A stretch of DNA of 64,000 nucleotides from positions 536,001-600,000 of the forward strand of contig NZ_OY775906.1 in the NCBI RefSeq assembly GCF_963675065.1. The letters run 5' to 3'. The position numbers were made by a program, and so were the translations under genes. This stretch comes from an uncultured Draconibacterium sp. GTDB taxonomy: Bacteria > Bacteroidota > Bacteroidia > Bacteroidales > Prolixibacteraceae. Each line of letters begins with the position of its first letter. The first letter of the stretch is position 1. Shown here piece after piece: positions 57,612 through 64,000 of the stretch. The notes under the pieces were generated by a model. It was not told the DNA's origin, made no database searches, and saw only the letters and a list, made by a program, of their open reading frames with translations.

Positions 57612-58832
57612 TTACGCTCGCATTGCTTTAGTGATTTTTAACCGGCTAACATTGGTTATTGGGAAAATCGCTATAAAAATGCTGATGAGGAAAACCACAA
57701 TAATTTGGTTATAAAAGAGCGAGGCTTTCATCGAAACGAACATGTACGGTTCCATACCGTAGAGTTCAGTGGCTTTGGCCATATCGCCGGTGAGCGGAAT
57801 CGGGTTGTAGAAAAAGTACAGGCAGAAAAAGTAGCTGATTATTAGTCCAACCGCACATCCGATCAGTCCGATAAAAAGTGTTTCGATAAAAACCAGCGCG
57901 GCTAATTTTCGTTTTTGCATACCCACAGCGTGTGTTACACCAAATTCGCGCTGGCGTTCTTTTACCATCATAATTACAACGCTGAACATACCAAAGGCAA
58001 TTACCAGATAAAGGATACCCAACATTATAATTCCACCGCCGCGGTCGCTTTGAATTATTTGAACCAGTTCAGGTGTCATTTCTGTCCAGGTCATTACCGT
58101 GTTCTTTTCCGGTAGAATTTGCACAATCTCCTTTTTAATATGATTAACGCTGTAGTGATTATCGGTCATTACTACCAGCGAAGTCGATAATCCGTGGGCT
58201 GAATAAAACTCACGAGCTGTTTCAATGTCCATATAAATCAGTCGCTTGTTAAATTCCGCATTGGGGTGTTTAATTATTCCTTTTATAGGGAACAAACCAC
58301 TTGCACTTATCCCGTGATAACCCTGAGAGATCATTACCAGTGTATCGCCAACACCCAGTTCCAGGTATTTGGCAAGGCCTCCGCTAATCACCACTTCTTT
58401 ATCGCCGGATTTAATAAATTCTCCCGACTGTATTTTTTTTGAAAGGTTGGTAATCTGATCTTCGGCTTCGGGCTCGATACCCATCACCATGGCCGGTTTA
58501 CTTTTCATGTGATCGGCAGCCAGTGAAAACGATTCCAAACGATTGGAAACCAGCGAAACGTCTTTTATATTTTTAATCTGGTTTTGTAATTCTGCATCTA
58601 CTTCAAAACTATTGTCAAGTGTGCGCTCGTCCCAGTATGCAGTATCCTGCACCTGCAAATAGCCGGTGTAGAACTTAACCGAATTATCGATCATGCTGTC
58701 GTACGAACCTTCCTGCATCGACCGCATCCACGAGGCCAGCAGCACGCTGAACACGATAGACGATATGGCAATGATAGTCCGGCGTTTGTTACGCCAGAGG
58801 TTTCGCCATGCTAGTTTTATGTTTGTTTTCAT
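57612..58832 (-). CDS. FtsX/MacB-type ABC permease (first)
   Basis: A 406-residue permease: KLAWRNLWRNKRRTIIAISSIVFSV at the N-terminus, a periplasmic domain with NRLESFSLAADHMKSKPAM, and C-terminal helices with VMMVKERQREFGVTHAVGMQKRKLAALVFIETLF. It is the partner of the permease at 56260. The 131-bp gap between them (57481-57611) holds only degenerate words such as GGAAGCACGAAGTTGGAAATCTGAAG. Confidence 0.92.
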   Translation of the reverse strand: MKTNIKLAWRNLWRNKRRTIIAISSIVFSVLLASWMRSMQEGSYDSMIDNSVKFYTGYLQVQDTAYWDERTLDNSFEVDAELQNQIKNIKDVSLVSNRLESFSLAADHMKSKPAMVMGIEPEAEDQITNLSKKIQSGEFIKSGDKEVVISGGLAKYLELGVGDTLVMISQGYHGISASGLFPIKGIIKHPNAEFNKRLIYMDIETAREFYSAHGLSTSLVVMTDNHYSVNHIKKEIVQILPEKNTVMTWTEMTPELVQIIQSDRGGGIIMLGILYLVIAFGMFSVVIMMVKERQREFGVTHAVGMQKRKLAALVFIETLFIGLIGCAVGLIISYFFCLYFFYNPIPLTGDMAKATELYGMEPYMFVSMKASLFYNQIIVVFLISIFIAIFPITNVSRLKITKAMRA

Positions 58833-58870
58833 TTGTTCATTTGTTAATGCTTGAATGCTGCTTTAGGGGA

Positions 58871-58948
58871 TGTCATTTCGATGAGTTAGCGAAGAGAAAT
58901 CTGTTACATTGAAAGAGATTTCTCAGTCATATTTCCTTCGAAATGACA
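58871..58948. repeat. 78-bp imperfect palindromic repeat (TGTCATTTCGA family)
   Basis: TGTCATTTCGA (58871-58881) pairs with TCGAAATGACA (58938-58948), and an internal GAGAAATCT pairs with AGATTTCTC. Such TGTCATTTCG...CGAAATGACA elements recur in Bacteroidota genomes and look like small non-autonomous mobile repeats. It sits between the permease and LolA-like genes, at the end of the latter (stop 58953). Confidence 0.6.
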
Positions 58949-58952
58949 AGCT

Positions 58953-59696
58953 CTATCTTATCCGTTTCATATTCTGTTGCGAGAAAAAGCTCTCTTTCAG
59001 ATCAACATCAAACTCAATTTTATCAAAGATCATAACCGTTTTGTTGCCTTCTTCATCGGCCGGAATCATTTCCAGACGTGTTGGCATTTCGCGGTCGTCC
59101 ATCATCTTTACATCCGTAAGAATTTCGGTATTAACCAGGTAGCCATCTTCATCGTAAAACTCAGCTTTTAGCCAGTGCAGTTCTTCTTTCGAGATCCACA
59201 TAATTACTTTTCCCCAAACAACGGGTGCGTCTTCGTGAGGTATCAGTTCAATTTTATAGCACGAATAACCATCAACTTCTTCCTCGCCAAGCAGCTTGTT
59301 CGAATAGTCTTTTGCCATTTGCGATTCTTTAACCAGATTGTCGTTGGTAAAATCCGATCCCATCCACGACTGCATCATCATCGATGGTGGGATTTTTATC
59401 ATACGTTGTATGGTTGGCACCCAGTTCCACATTTCTTTATCGCGTTTCAGAAAAACCTGTCCTTTTTCTTTGGCCGGGGCAGTAATGTATATGAGTGAAT
59501 AATCGTTTCCCAAGGTCCAGTTTTTCATCGAAACAGTACGGCTCCATCCGGGGCGTTCAATAATCATGGTCATTTCGCCACGACTCGATTCTCCTCTGAA
59601 TTTTTCATCGGCCTGTTTAATTATTGCGGTCATATCCTGTGCAAATACAGCCAGGCCTAAAAGCATAAAAGTTAGTGTGAGTTGTATTCGTTTCAT
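58953..59696 (-). CDS. LolA-like outer-membrane lipoprotein-sorting protein
   Basis: A 247-residue protein with a signal peptide ending at VFAQ and the LolA/PF17131 fold: ADEKFRGESSRGEMTMIIERPG, FLKRDKEMWNWVPTIQRMIKIPPSMMMQSWMGSDFTNDDL-type core (seen as SWMGSDFTNDNLVKE) and YEVDGYSC-like GEEEVDGYSCYKIELIP. Members bind lipid or lipoprotein cargo between a permease and the outer membrane. It is the first structural gene after tetR in this operon and probably accepts cargo from the FtsX permeases. Confidence 0.9.
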   Translation of the reverse strand: MKRIQLTLTFMLLGLAVFAQDMTAIIKQADEKFRGESSRGEMTMIIERPGWSRTVSMKNWTLGNDYSLIYITAPAKEKGQVFLKRDKEMWNWVPTIQRMIKIPPSMMMQSWMGSDFTNDNLVKESQMAKDYSNKLLGEEEVDGYSCYKIELIPHEDAPVVWGKVIMWISKEELHWLKAEFYDEDGYLVNTEILTDVKMMDDREMPTRLEMIPADEEGNKTVMIFDKIEFDVDLKESFFSQQNMKRIR

Positions 59697-59704
59697 TTTG
59701 GTAG

Positions 59705-60295
59705 TTATTTATTGTTAACGATTTTAAATGAGGCAGAAATTACAGCCTCTTCAAGTTTCTCCATCGGGAAAACATCAGGTGCAGCCACACAATACAAAAA
59801 GGCACCTTCCAGTAAAGAGGCAATCGCCATCAGGTCGTTTTCCGGGTCTTTACTTCCATGAGCTTTTATAAATCCATAAAATAAGTTGAAAATAGGGGCA
59901 GCTTTTTCTTCGTACATTTCAGCAAAAGCTTTTGAAATTTGGGGTTGCAACAATAACGAAAAGAATAATTTCCAATGTTGCATATTTTCCCGCAATAATT
60001 TGAAATTCTGGCGGATAAAATAAATGAATTCTTCGTCGGTAAGGATTCCGTCGTGATTCATATCCAGGTTGTCGTAAATTTCGTTAAAACCATGTTCCAT
60101 CAGCTCGTTAAGAATCTCTTCTTTGCTGCTGAAATAATTATAAGTAAGCCCTTTCGAGATTTTTGCTTTTGCTGCAATCTGGCTTATGGAAGTGGTGTGA
60201 TAACCATTCTCTGCAAATAATTCAAGAGCAGTTTCCATGATTAAATGCTTTTTCTGTTTTCTGATATCGTCGAATTGTTCCGGACTTCTTGGCAT
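59705..60295 (-). CDS. TetR-family regulator with an EF-hand-like loop
   Basis: A 196-residue TetR protein. The N-terminal helix-turn-helix (about residues 17-60) includes IMETALELFAENGYHTTSISQIAAKAKISKGLTYNYFSSKEEIL. In the ligand-binding half, residues 78-89 read DMNHDGILTDEE, an exact EF-hand calcium-binding loop pattern (D-x-N-x-D-G-x-L-x-x-x-E) between two helices. Whether it binds calcium is untested. It is divergent from the 588-residue gene, and two GACCGGTCGGTCA-type sites lie in the intervening region. Confidence 0.92.
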   Translation of the reverse strand: MPRSPEQFDDIRKQKKHLIMETALELFAENGYHTTSISQIAAKAKISKGLTYNYFSSKEEILNELMEHGFNEIYDNLDMNHDGILTDEEFIYFIRQNFKLLRENMQHWKLFFSLLLQPQISKAFAEMYEEKAAPIFNLFYGFIKAHGSKDPENDLMAIASLLEGAFLYCVAAPDVFPMEKLEEAVISASFKIVNNK

Positions 60296-60312
60296 CTTTT
60301 ATTATTTATTGG

Positions 60313-60388
60313 TTGAACGGTCGGTCAAAGTTAGAATATGTATTTTGAAATTCCAAGAAAAATTGCGATTAATTGACCGGTCGGTCAT
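60313..60388 (-). promoter_or_regulatory. tetR promoter with two TetR-type operators
   Basis: A -7 box TAACTTTG (60326-60333, minus) is preceded at a 20-bp spacing by TTG. Site 1, TTGAACGGTCGGTCAA (60313-60328), overlaps the -7 downstream edge. Site 2, TGACCGGTCGGTCA (60374-60387), lies upstream. The shared core ACGGTCGGTCA / ACCGGTCGGTCA suggests binding by the adjacent TetR and autoregulation. Confidence 0.7.
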
Positions 60389-60540
60389 TTAAAATATTGA
60401 ATATTGGACGAAATAGTTCGAATAAGATGCCAGGGATTTAGTATTAATAGATAAATATTTGGACAATTTTGGTATTGCACCAATTGTTGCTAGCAAATGT
60501 AAAATAACTTGCTTTCTTTGCGCCAATTGTTTAAACATAA

Positions 60541-60572
60541 CCGGGGCGTAATTAACCCCGATTTTTTATATA
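60541..60572 (+). terminator. Terminator-like hairpin in the 5' leader of the 588-residue gene
   Basis: CGGGG (60542-60546), a 9-nt loop, CCCCG (60556-60560), then ATTTTTTATATATT, ending about 10 bp before the start at 60582. A hairpin plus U-tract this close upstream of a gene suggests transcription attenuation or leader control rather than simple termination of an upstream unit, since no plus-strand gene precedes it. Confidence 0.55.
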
Positions 60573-60581
60573 TTTACGTAA

Positions 60582-62348
60582 ATGAAGATATTTGAAGGAC
60601 ATTCTTTTCATATACCCGTTCTGGGTGTAGGATATTCAATAGACACTCCTGTAAACGTTGCTCCATATGGAATTTCATCAGTGATTTCGTTAGTTGACGA
60701 TGGAACAATTGAAAAAATGCGCGAATTTTACTGCAACAAATTTGATATTCCGTATAAGGCTATATCGAAAAAAGTAGAAGACTTTAGGGCAGAACGAATT
60801 ACCTCCTACCTAAACGTGGTGGAAGAGATTGTGAACAGGAAAGTTGAAGAGATTAAAAATGCTACATCGAACGCAAGTGGCGAATTGGAGAAGTACATTG
60901 ATATGCTTCCCAATACTTCGTCGTTAAAATCGAAATTTGCCGATAAAGGTCGTGTTGCTGCCGACGATTTTTCAAAATGGGTGAAAGAAAAATTGCATGT
61001 GGGGTCGATTGATGTAAACATCATGACAAAGCTGGATCAGGCACACTACAAAAGTGGCGAGCAATTACCGATAGAACAGAACGATGCACATGCTGCTTTA
61101 CGTGGTTATGCCAACAGTAATTTAAGTTCGTCGCTGGTACTTTCTGCCGGAATGAGTCCGCGTTTGTACAGCTACATCGAGAATTTTAAAGACTTTTTCC
61201 CCGATGTGAAAGGTAGGATTAAAAAGAAAATTATTCTGAAAGTGAGCGATTTCCGTTCGGCTTTTATCCAGGGGAAAATGTTTGCAGCAAAAGGTTTGTG
61301 GGTGTCGGAATACCGTATTGAATCGGGAGTAAATTGCGGCGGCCATGCTTTTCCAACTGATGGAGTTCTATTTGGACCTATTTTGGAAGAGTTTAAACAA
61401 AATCGCGAAAAACTTTTTAGCACTTGTGCCGAAGCTTATAAGGCGGCACTCACCAAAAAAGAAATGCCGCAACCGGCTGAAGAGCCAGAGCTTAAAGTTA
61501 CCGCTCAGGGCGGGGTAGGCACCAGCGAAGAGCATAATTTCCTGCTTGATGAATACAATATGGACAGTGTGGGTTGGGCAACTCCGTTTATGTTGGTACC
61601 CGAAGTAATAAGCATCGATACAGAAACGATGGATATACTGGCTAAGGGAAAAGAAAAAGATTATTACTATAGCGGATTATCGCCACTTGGTGTTCCTTTT
61701 AATAGTATTAAAGGAGCATCGATGAGTAAAAGAAGGTTGCAACTTGCCGAGGATGGAAAACCTGGAACACCTTGTACTAAAGGTTTTTTACGTTATAATA
61801 CTGAATTTACCGAAAAGCCAATTTGTACCTCATCACGCCAATATCAAACACTTAAATTAGAACAACTGGACGAAATGAATTTACCGGAGGCTGAATACAA
61901 AAAGGCCTACGAGAAAATTATTGAACCTGAATGTTTGTGTATCGGTTTGAGTGTTTCAACCATGCTTTCGAAAGGGATGGAAGTGAAAGAAAGCGAGAAA
62001 GTAACCGTTTGTCCGGGACCAAATTTGGCTTATTTCTCAAAAATTTCGACTTTAAAAGAGATGGTTGATCATATTTACGGGCGTATAAACCTGCTTGATA
62101 AAGGTTATCGTCCGCATATGTTTTTGAAGGAACTGAGTATGTATCTTGATATTTTTAAGGAGCGTATGGAAGCTTTTCAAAAAAATATGGATGATGTGAA
62201 GGAAAAGCGTAACCTCGCAAAATTCAAAAAGAACCTAATGAGTGGCATTGAGTACTACAAAGACCTTTTTGGAGAAAAGAAAAAGGATGTAGTTCTTGAG
62301 CTGGAAAAACTTGTTCAAAAATATTCAGTTCTGAACGAAGAATTGTAA
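60582..62348 (+). CDS. Unrecognised 588-residue cytosolic protein
   Basis: No signal peptide. The start is MKIFEGHSFHIPVLGVGYSIDTP. Features: KMFAAKGLWVSEYRIESG then NCGGHAFPTDGVLFGP (about 250-265), TAQGGVGTSEEHNFLLDEY (about 309-327), YYSGLSPLGVPFNSIKGASMSKRR, TEKPICTSSRQYQ, and a cysteine-rich EPECLCIGLSVSTMLSKGM; charged helices fill the C-terminus. GG-x-GT-x-EE phrases are common in flavin- or sugar-binding (beta-alpha)8 barrels, which would suit a FMN- or nitronate-monooxygenase-like fold, but the match is weak. Function not identified. Confidence 0.55.
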   Translation: MKIFEGHSFHIPVLGVGYSIDTPVNVAPYGISSVISLVDDGTIEKMREFYCNKFDIPYKAISKKVEDFRAERITSYLNVVEEIVNRKVEEIKNATSNASGELEKYIDMLPNTSSLKSKFADKGRVAADDFSKWVKEKLHVGSIDVNIMTKLDQAHYKSGEQLPIEQNDAHAALRGYANSNLSSSLVLSAGMSPRLYSYIENFKDFFPDVKGRIKKKIILKVSDFRSAFIQGKMFAAKGLWVSEYRIESGVNCGGHAFPTDGVLFGPILEEFKQNREKLFSTCAEAYKAALTKKEMPQPAEEPELKVTAQGGVGTSEEHNFLLDEYNMDSVGWATPFMLVPEVISIDTETMDILAKGKEKDYYYSGLSPLGVPFNSIKGASMSKRRLQLAEDGKPGTPCTKGFLRYNTEFTEKPICTSSRQYQTLKLEQLDEMNLPEAEYKKAYEKIIEPECLCIGLSVSTMLSKGMEVKESEKVTVCPGPNLAYFSKISTLKEMVDHIYGRINLLDKGYRPHMFLKELSMYLDIFKERMEAFQKNMDDVKEKRNLAKFKKNLMSGIEYYKDLFGEKKKDVVLELEKLVQKYSVLNEEL

Positions 62349-62366
62349 TAATTTTCAAATTATCAT

Positions 62367-62405
62367 ATAAAAGCGGGATCCATTTGGTTGGGTTCCGCTT
62401 TTTAT
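62367..62405 (+). terminator. Terminator of the 588-residue gene
   Basis: Stem AAGCGGGATCC against GGGTTCCGCTT (with G-U pairs), followed by TTTTTATTT. Confidence 0.8.
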
Positions 62406-62510
62406 TTATGAAATCTGAAGATGTTAATGCAAAATGAAATTATTTATTGACAGTAATTGTGAATATGCCAAAAAACAGTGCGATGTGATGATAAACTGTT
62501 TATATTTGGA

Positions 62511-62518
62511 CGCATTAA
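62511..62518 (+). promoter_or_regulatory. -7 box of the CocE/NonD hydrolase
   Basis: TATATTTG, an exact -7 match 42 bp before the start codon; no good -33 element at 19 bp. Confidence 0.5.
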
Positions 62519-62560
62519 AAATCTGGTTGTCGTTCGATACCACAAATTATTAGATCATCT

Positions 62561-64000
62561 ATGAAGCGTTGTCATTTGTTCCTTTTGGTATTCTCCTTGT
62601 TTTTTATCAGTGTAAATGTTAAAGCCGAAAATGCTGACTCATTGTATGTTGCAACACATTACAATGAATCGGAATACTTCATCGAAATGCGCGACGGAGT
62701 GAAGTTGTTTACCGTGGTTTACACGCCAAAAGACGAATCGAAAACTTACCCGATATTGATGAACCGTACCTGTTATAACGTTGACGGGACACGTAACAAT
62801 AAACTTAGGGCGCCATCGGATTACCTGATTCGGGGCGGATATATTCTGGTATACCAGGATGTTCGCGGACGTTACATGTCGGGTGGAACTTTCGATAACA
62901 TGCGTCCCAATATTCCGGGTAACGATGTAAAAAACAAAAAAGACATTGATGAAAGTTCAGATACTTACGATACCATCGACTGGCTGATAAAGAATATAAA
63001 AGGCAACAATGGAAGGGTAGGGATTTACGGTATTTCGTACCCCGGACATTACAGTGCAGCTGCTTTACTTGATGCGCACCCGGCCTTAAAAGCCTCTTCG
63101 CCACAGGCACCTATTTCTGATTTCTTTTTCGACGACTTCCATCACCAGGGGGCATTTCTGCAATCGTATATGGCAGCTTTTCCGGTGTTTGGTTATCAGA
63201 AAGATTCGTTGACCAACAAATCATGGTACGGCGATAAAATGATGCGTTTGTACAAAGATCGTCCTGCTGATGGTTATGAGTTTAACCTGGCGCTGGGACC
63301 GCTAAAAAATATCACGGAAAAATACCATTACGATAACTTTTTCTGGAACCAGGTGGTGGAGCATCCGAATTACGACGAGTTTTGGCAAAAGCGTTCAATT
63401 CTGCCGCATCTGAAAGACATTAATCCTGCGGTACTAACTGTTGGTGGATGGTTTGACGCCGAAGACCTGTTTGGGCCGATAAACATTTATAAAACCATTC
63501 AACAAAACGATCCGGATGCAAAAAGCACCATTGTTATGGGGCCGTGGACACATGGTGGCTGGTCGCGCGAACGTGGGCAGCAAACCATAAATCATATTTA
63601 CTTTGGCGATAGTATTTCTACTTTCTTTCAGCGCGAAATGGAAAAACCATTTTTCGATTATTACCTGAAAGATGAAGGAAAAATGACGCTGCCGGAAGCA
63701 TACATGTTTGATACCGGATTAAAAGAGTGGAGAAAATACGACGAATGGCCGCCAAAAGATGTGGCTCCAATTACCTTCTCGTTTGGTGAAAACGGCAAGT
63801 TGCTGATGGATGAAGATTCCAAAGCAGGTGCTGAATTCAGCTATATCAGCGATCCGGCAAAACCGGTGCCTTACCGTTCGGAGATTGAAGGTTTAACGTT
63901 TACACCGCGCTTGTTTATGACCGATGATCAGCGCCATGCCTCGTACCGCCCCGATGTGTTGACTTTTAAAACCGATGTTTTGGACAAAGATGTAACCATT
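62561..64000 (+). CDS. CocE/NonD-family (X-Pro dipeptidyl-peptidase-like) hydrolase, partial
   Basis: Starts at ATG 62561 with a signal peptide (to about NVKAE) and runs off the right edge after 480 codons. The catalytic serine lies in IYGISYPGHYS (about residue 159, G-x-S-Y-x-G), the aspartate in GGWFDAEDLFG (about 296) and the histidine in WTHGGW (about 330), the order of the S15/CocE alpha/beta hydrolases. MRDGVKLFTVVYTP and YQDVRGRYMSGG are family hallmarks. Exported, so likely acting on esters or peptides outside the inner membrane. Its C-terminal jelly-roll lies beyond the window. Confidence 0.93.
   Translation, partial: MKRCHLFLLVFSLFFISVNVKAENADSLYVATHYNESEYFIEMRDGVKLFTVVYTPKDESKTYPILMNRTCYNVDGTRNNKLRAPSDYLIRGGYILVYQDVRGRYMSGGTFDNMRPNIPGNDVKNKKDIDESSDTYDTIDWLIKNIKGNNGRVGIYGISYPGHYSAAALLDAHPALKASSPQAPISDFFFDDFHHQGAFLQSYMAAFPVFGYQKDSLTNKSWYGDKMMRLYKDRPADGYEFNLALGPLKNITEKYHYDNFFWNQVVEHPNYDEFWQKRSILPHLKDINPAVLTVGGWFDAEDLFGPINIYKTIQQNDPDAKSTIVMGPWTHGGWSRERGQQTINHIYFGDSISTFFQREMEKPFFDYYLKDEGKMTLPEAYMFDTGLKEWRKYDEWPPKDVAPITFSFGENGKLLMDEDSKAGAEFSYISDPAKPVPYRSEIEGLTFTPRLFMTDDQRHASYRPDVLTFKTDVLDKDVTI

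Noticed and set aside
1..64000. CRISPR arrays, tRNA or rRNA genes, prophage or classical insertion sequences
   Set aside because: No evenly spaced direct repeats, cloverleaf sequences, ribosomal conserved cores, transposase or phage structural genes were found by reading.

Overview
The window comes from the chromosome of a Bacteroidota bacterium, most likely an anaerobic or facultative member of the Bacteroidales/Marinilabiliales (Prolixibacteraceae-like). The evidence is repeated promoters of the Bacteroidota type (-33 TTTG, about 19 bp, -7 TAnnTTTG), lineage-typical families (NigD-like, DUF5777, DUF4870, DUF6787, 6-bladed propeller lipoproteins, S23 four-helix-bundle protein), weak Shine-Dalgarno sequences and a moderately AT-rich composition. 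No rRNA, tRNA, CRISPR array, prophage or classical insertion sequence was seen.

Layout. 1-6.2 kb (minus): nitroreductase (cut by the window edge), its MarR regulator, YciI-like protein, MsrA, small membrane proteins, a metallophosphoesterase, RluF-like pseudouridine synthase, a YdcZ-type transporter and free-methionine-sulfoxide reductase. 6.2-9.8 kb (plus): DUF4870, hisS, hutH. 9.8-18.4 kb: thioredoxin-like lipoprotein, NigD-like lipoprotein, S41 protease, 7TM-HD phosphohydrolase, NlpC/P60 hydrolase with a 30-residue membrane peptide, Nudix hydrolase, C69 dipeptidase. 18.4-22.7 kb: a molybdenum-cofactor operon (mobB-moeA-moaA-moaC-MOSC/mogA) behind a structured leader that looks like a Moco riboswitch.

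23.7-37.3 kb is the most striking part, a respiratory multiheme cytochrome region on the minus strand. In transcription order it holds an FNR-like regulator with cysteines at 9, 20, 23 and 122/123, an FNR-box-like palindrome, a six-heme lipoprotein with a collagen-like linker, a one-heme lipoprotein, a DUF5777 beta-barrel, a seven-heme membrane-anchored cytochrome, a b-type cytochrome, a 19-heme protein fused to a b-type membrane domain (CbcL-like), a NapC/NirT-like seven-heme quinol dehydrogenase (ImcH-like, with a CX3CH first site), a four-heme c554-like cytochrome, and the CcsBA heme ligase. The region encodes 44 c-type heme sites. The arrangement suggests quinol oxidation and electron transfer across the periplasm, possibly to the cell exterior; that role is inferred.

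37.5-46.8 kb is a histidine operon (hisG-EamA-hisD-hisC-hisB-purU-tlpA-like-hisH, then argB) preceded by a 20-residue leader peptide carrying HHGHH and an intrinsic terminator, a transcription attenuator. It is interrupted by two small foreign-looking cassettes: a GIY-YIG nuclease gene bounded by inverted hairpins, and an S23 four-helix-bundle gene. hisA, hisF and hisIE are not in the window.

46.9-64 kb holds a GH105 hydrolase with an operator inside its promoter, a propeller lipoprotein, a divergent SDR/ssb pair sharing a perfect 22-bp palindrome, truncated hemoglobin, small unknown proteins, an envelope-transport operon (TetR with an EF-hand-like loop, LolA-like protein, two FtsX permeases, LolD-like ATPase, CAP protein, DUF1302-like barrel), a 588-residue unrecognised protein with a terminator-like hairpin in its leader, and a CocE/NonD hydrolase cut by the window edge.
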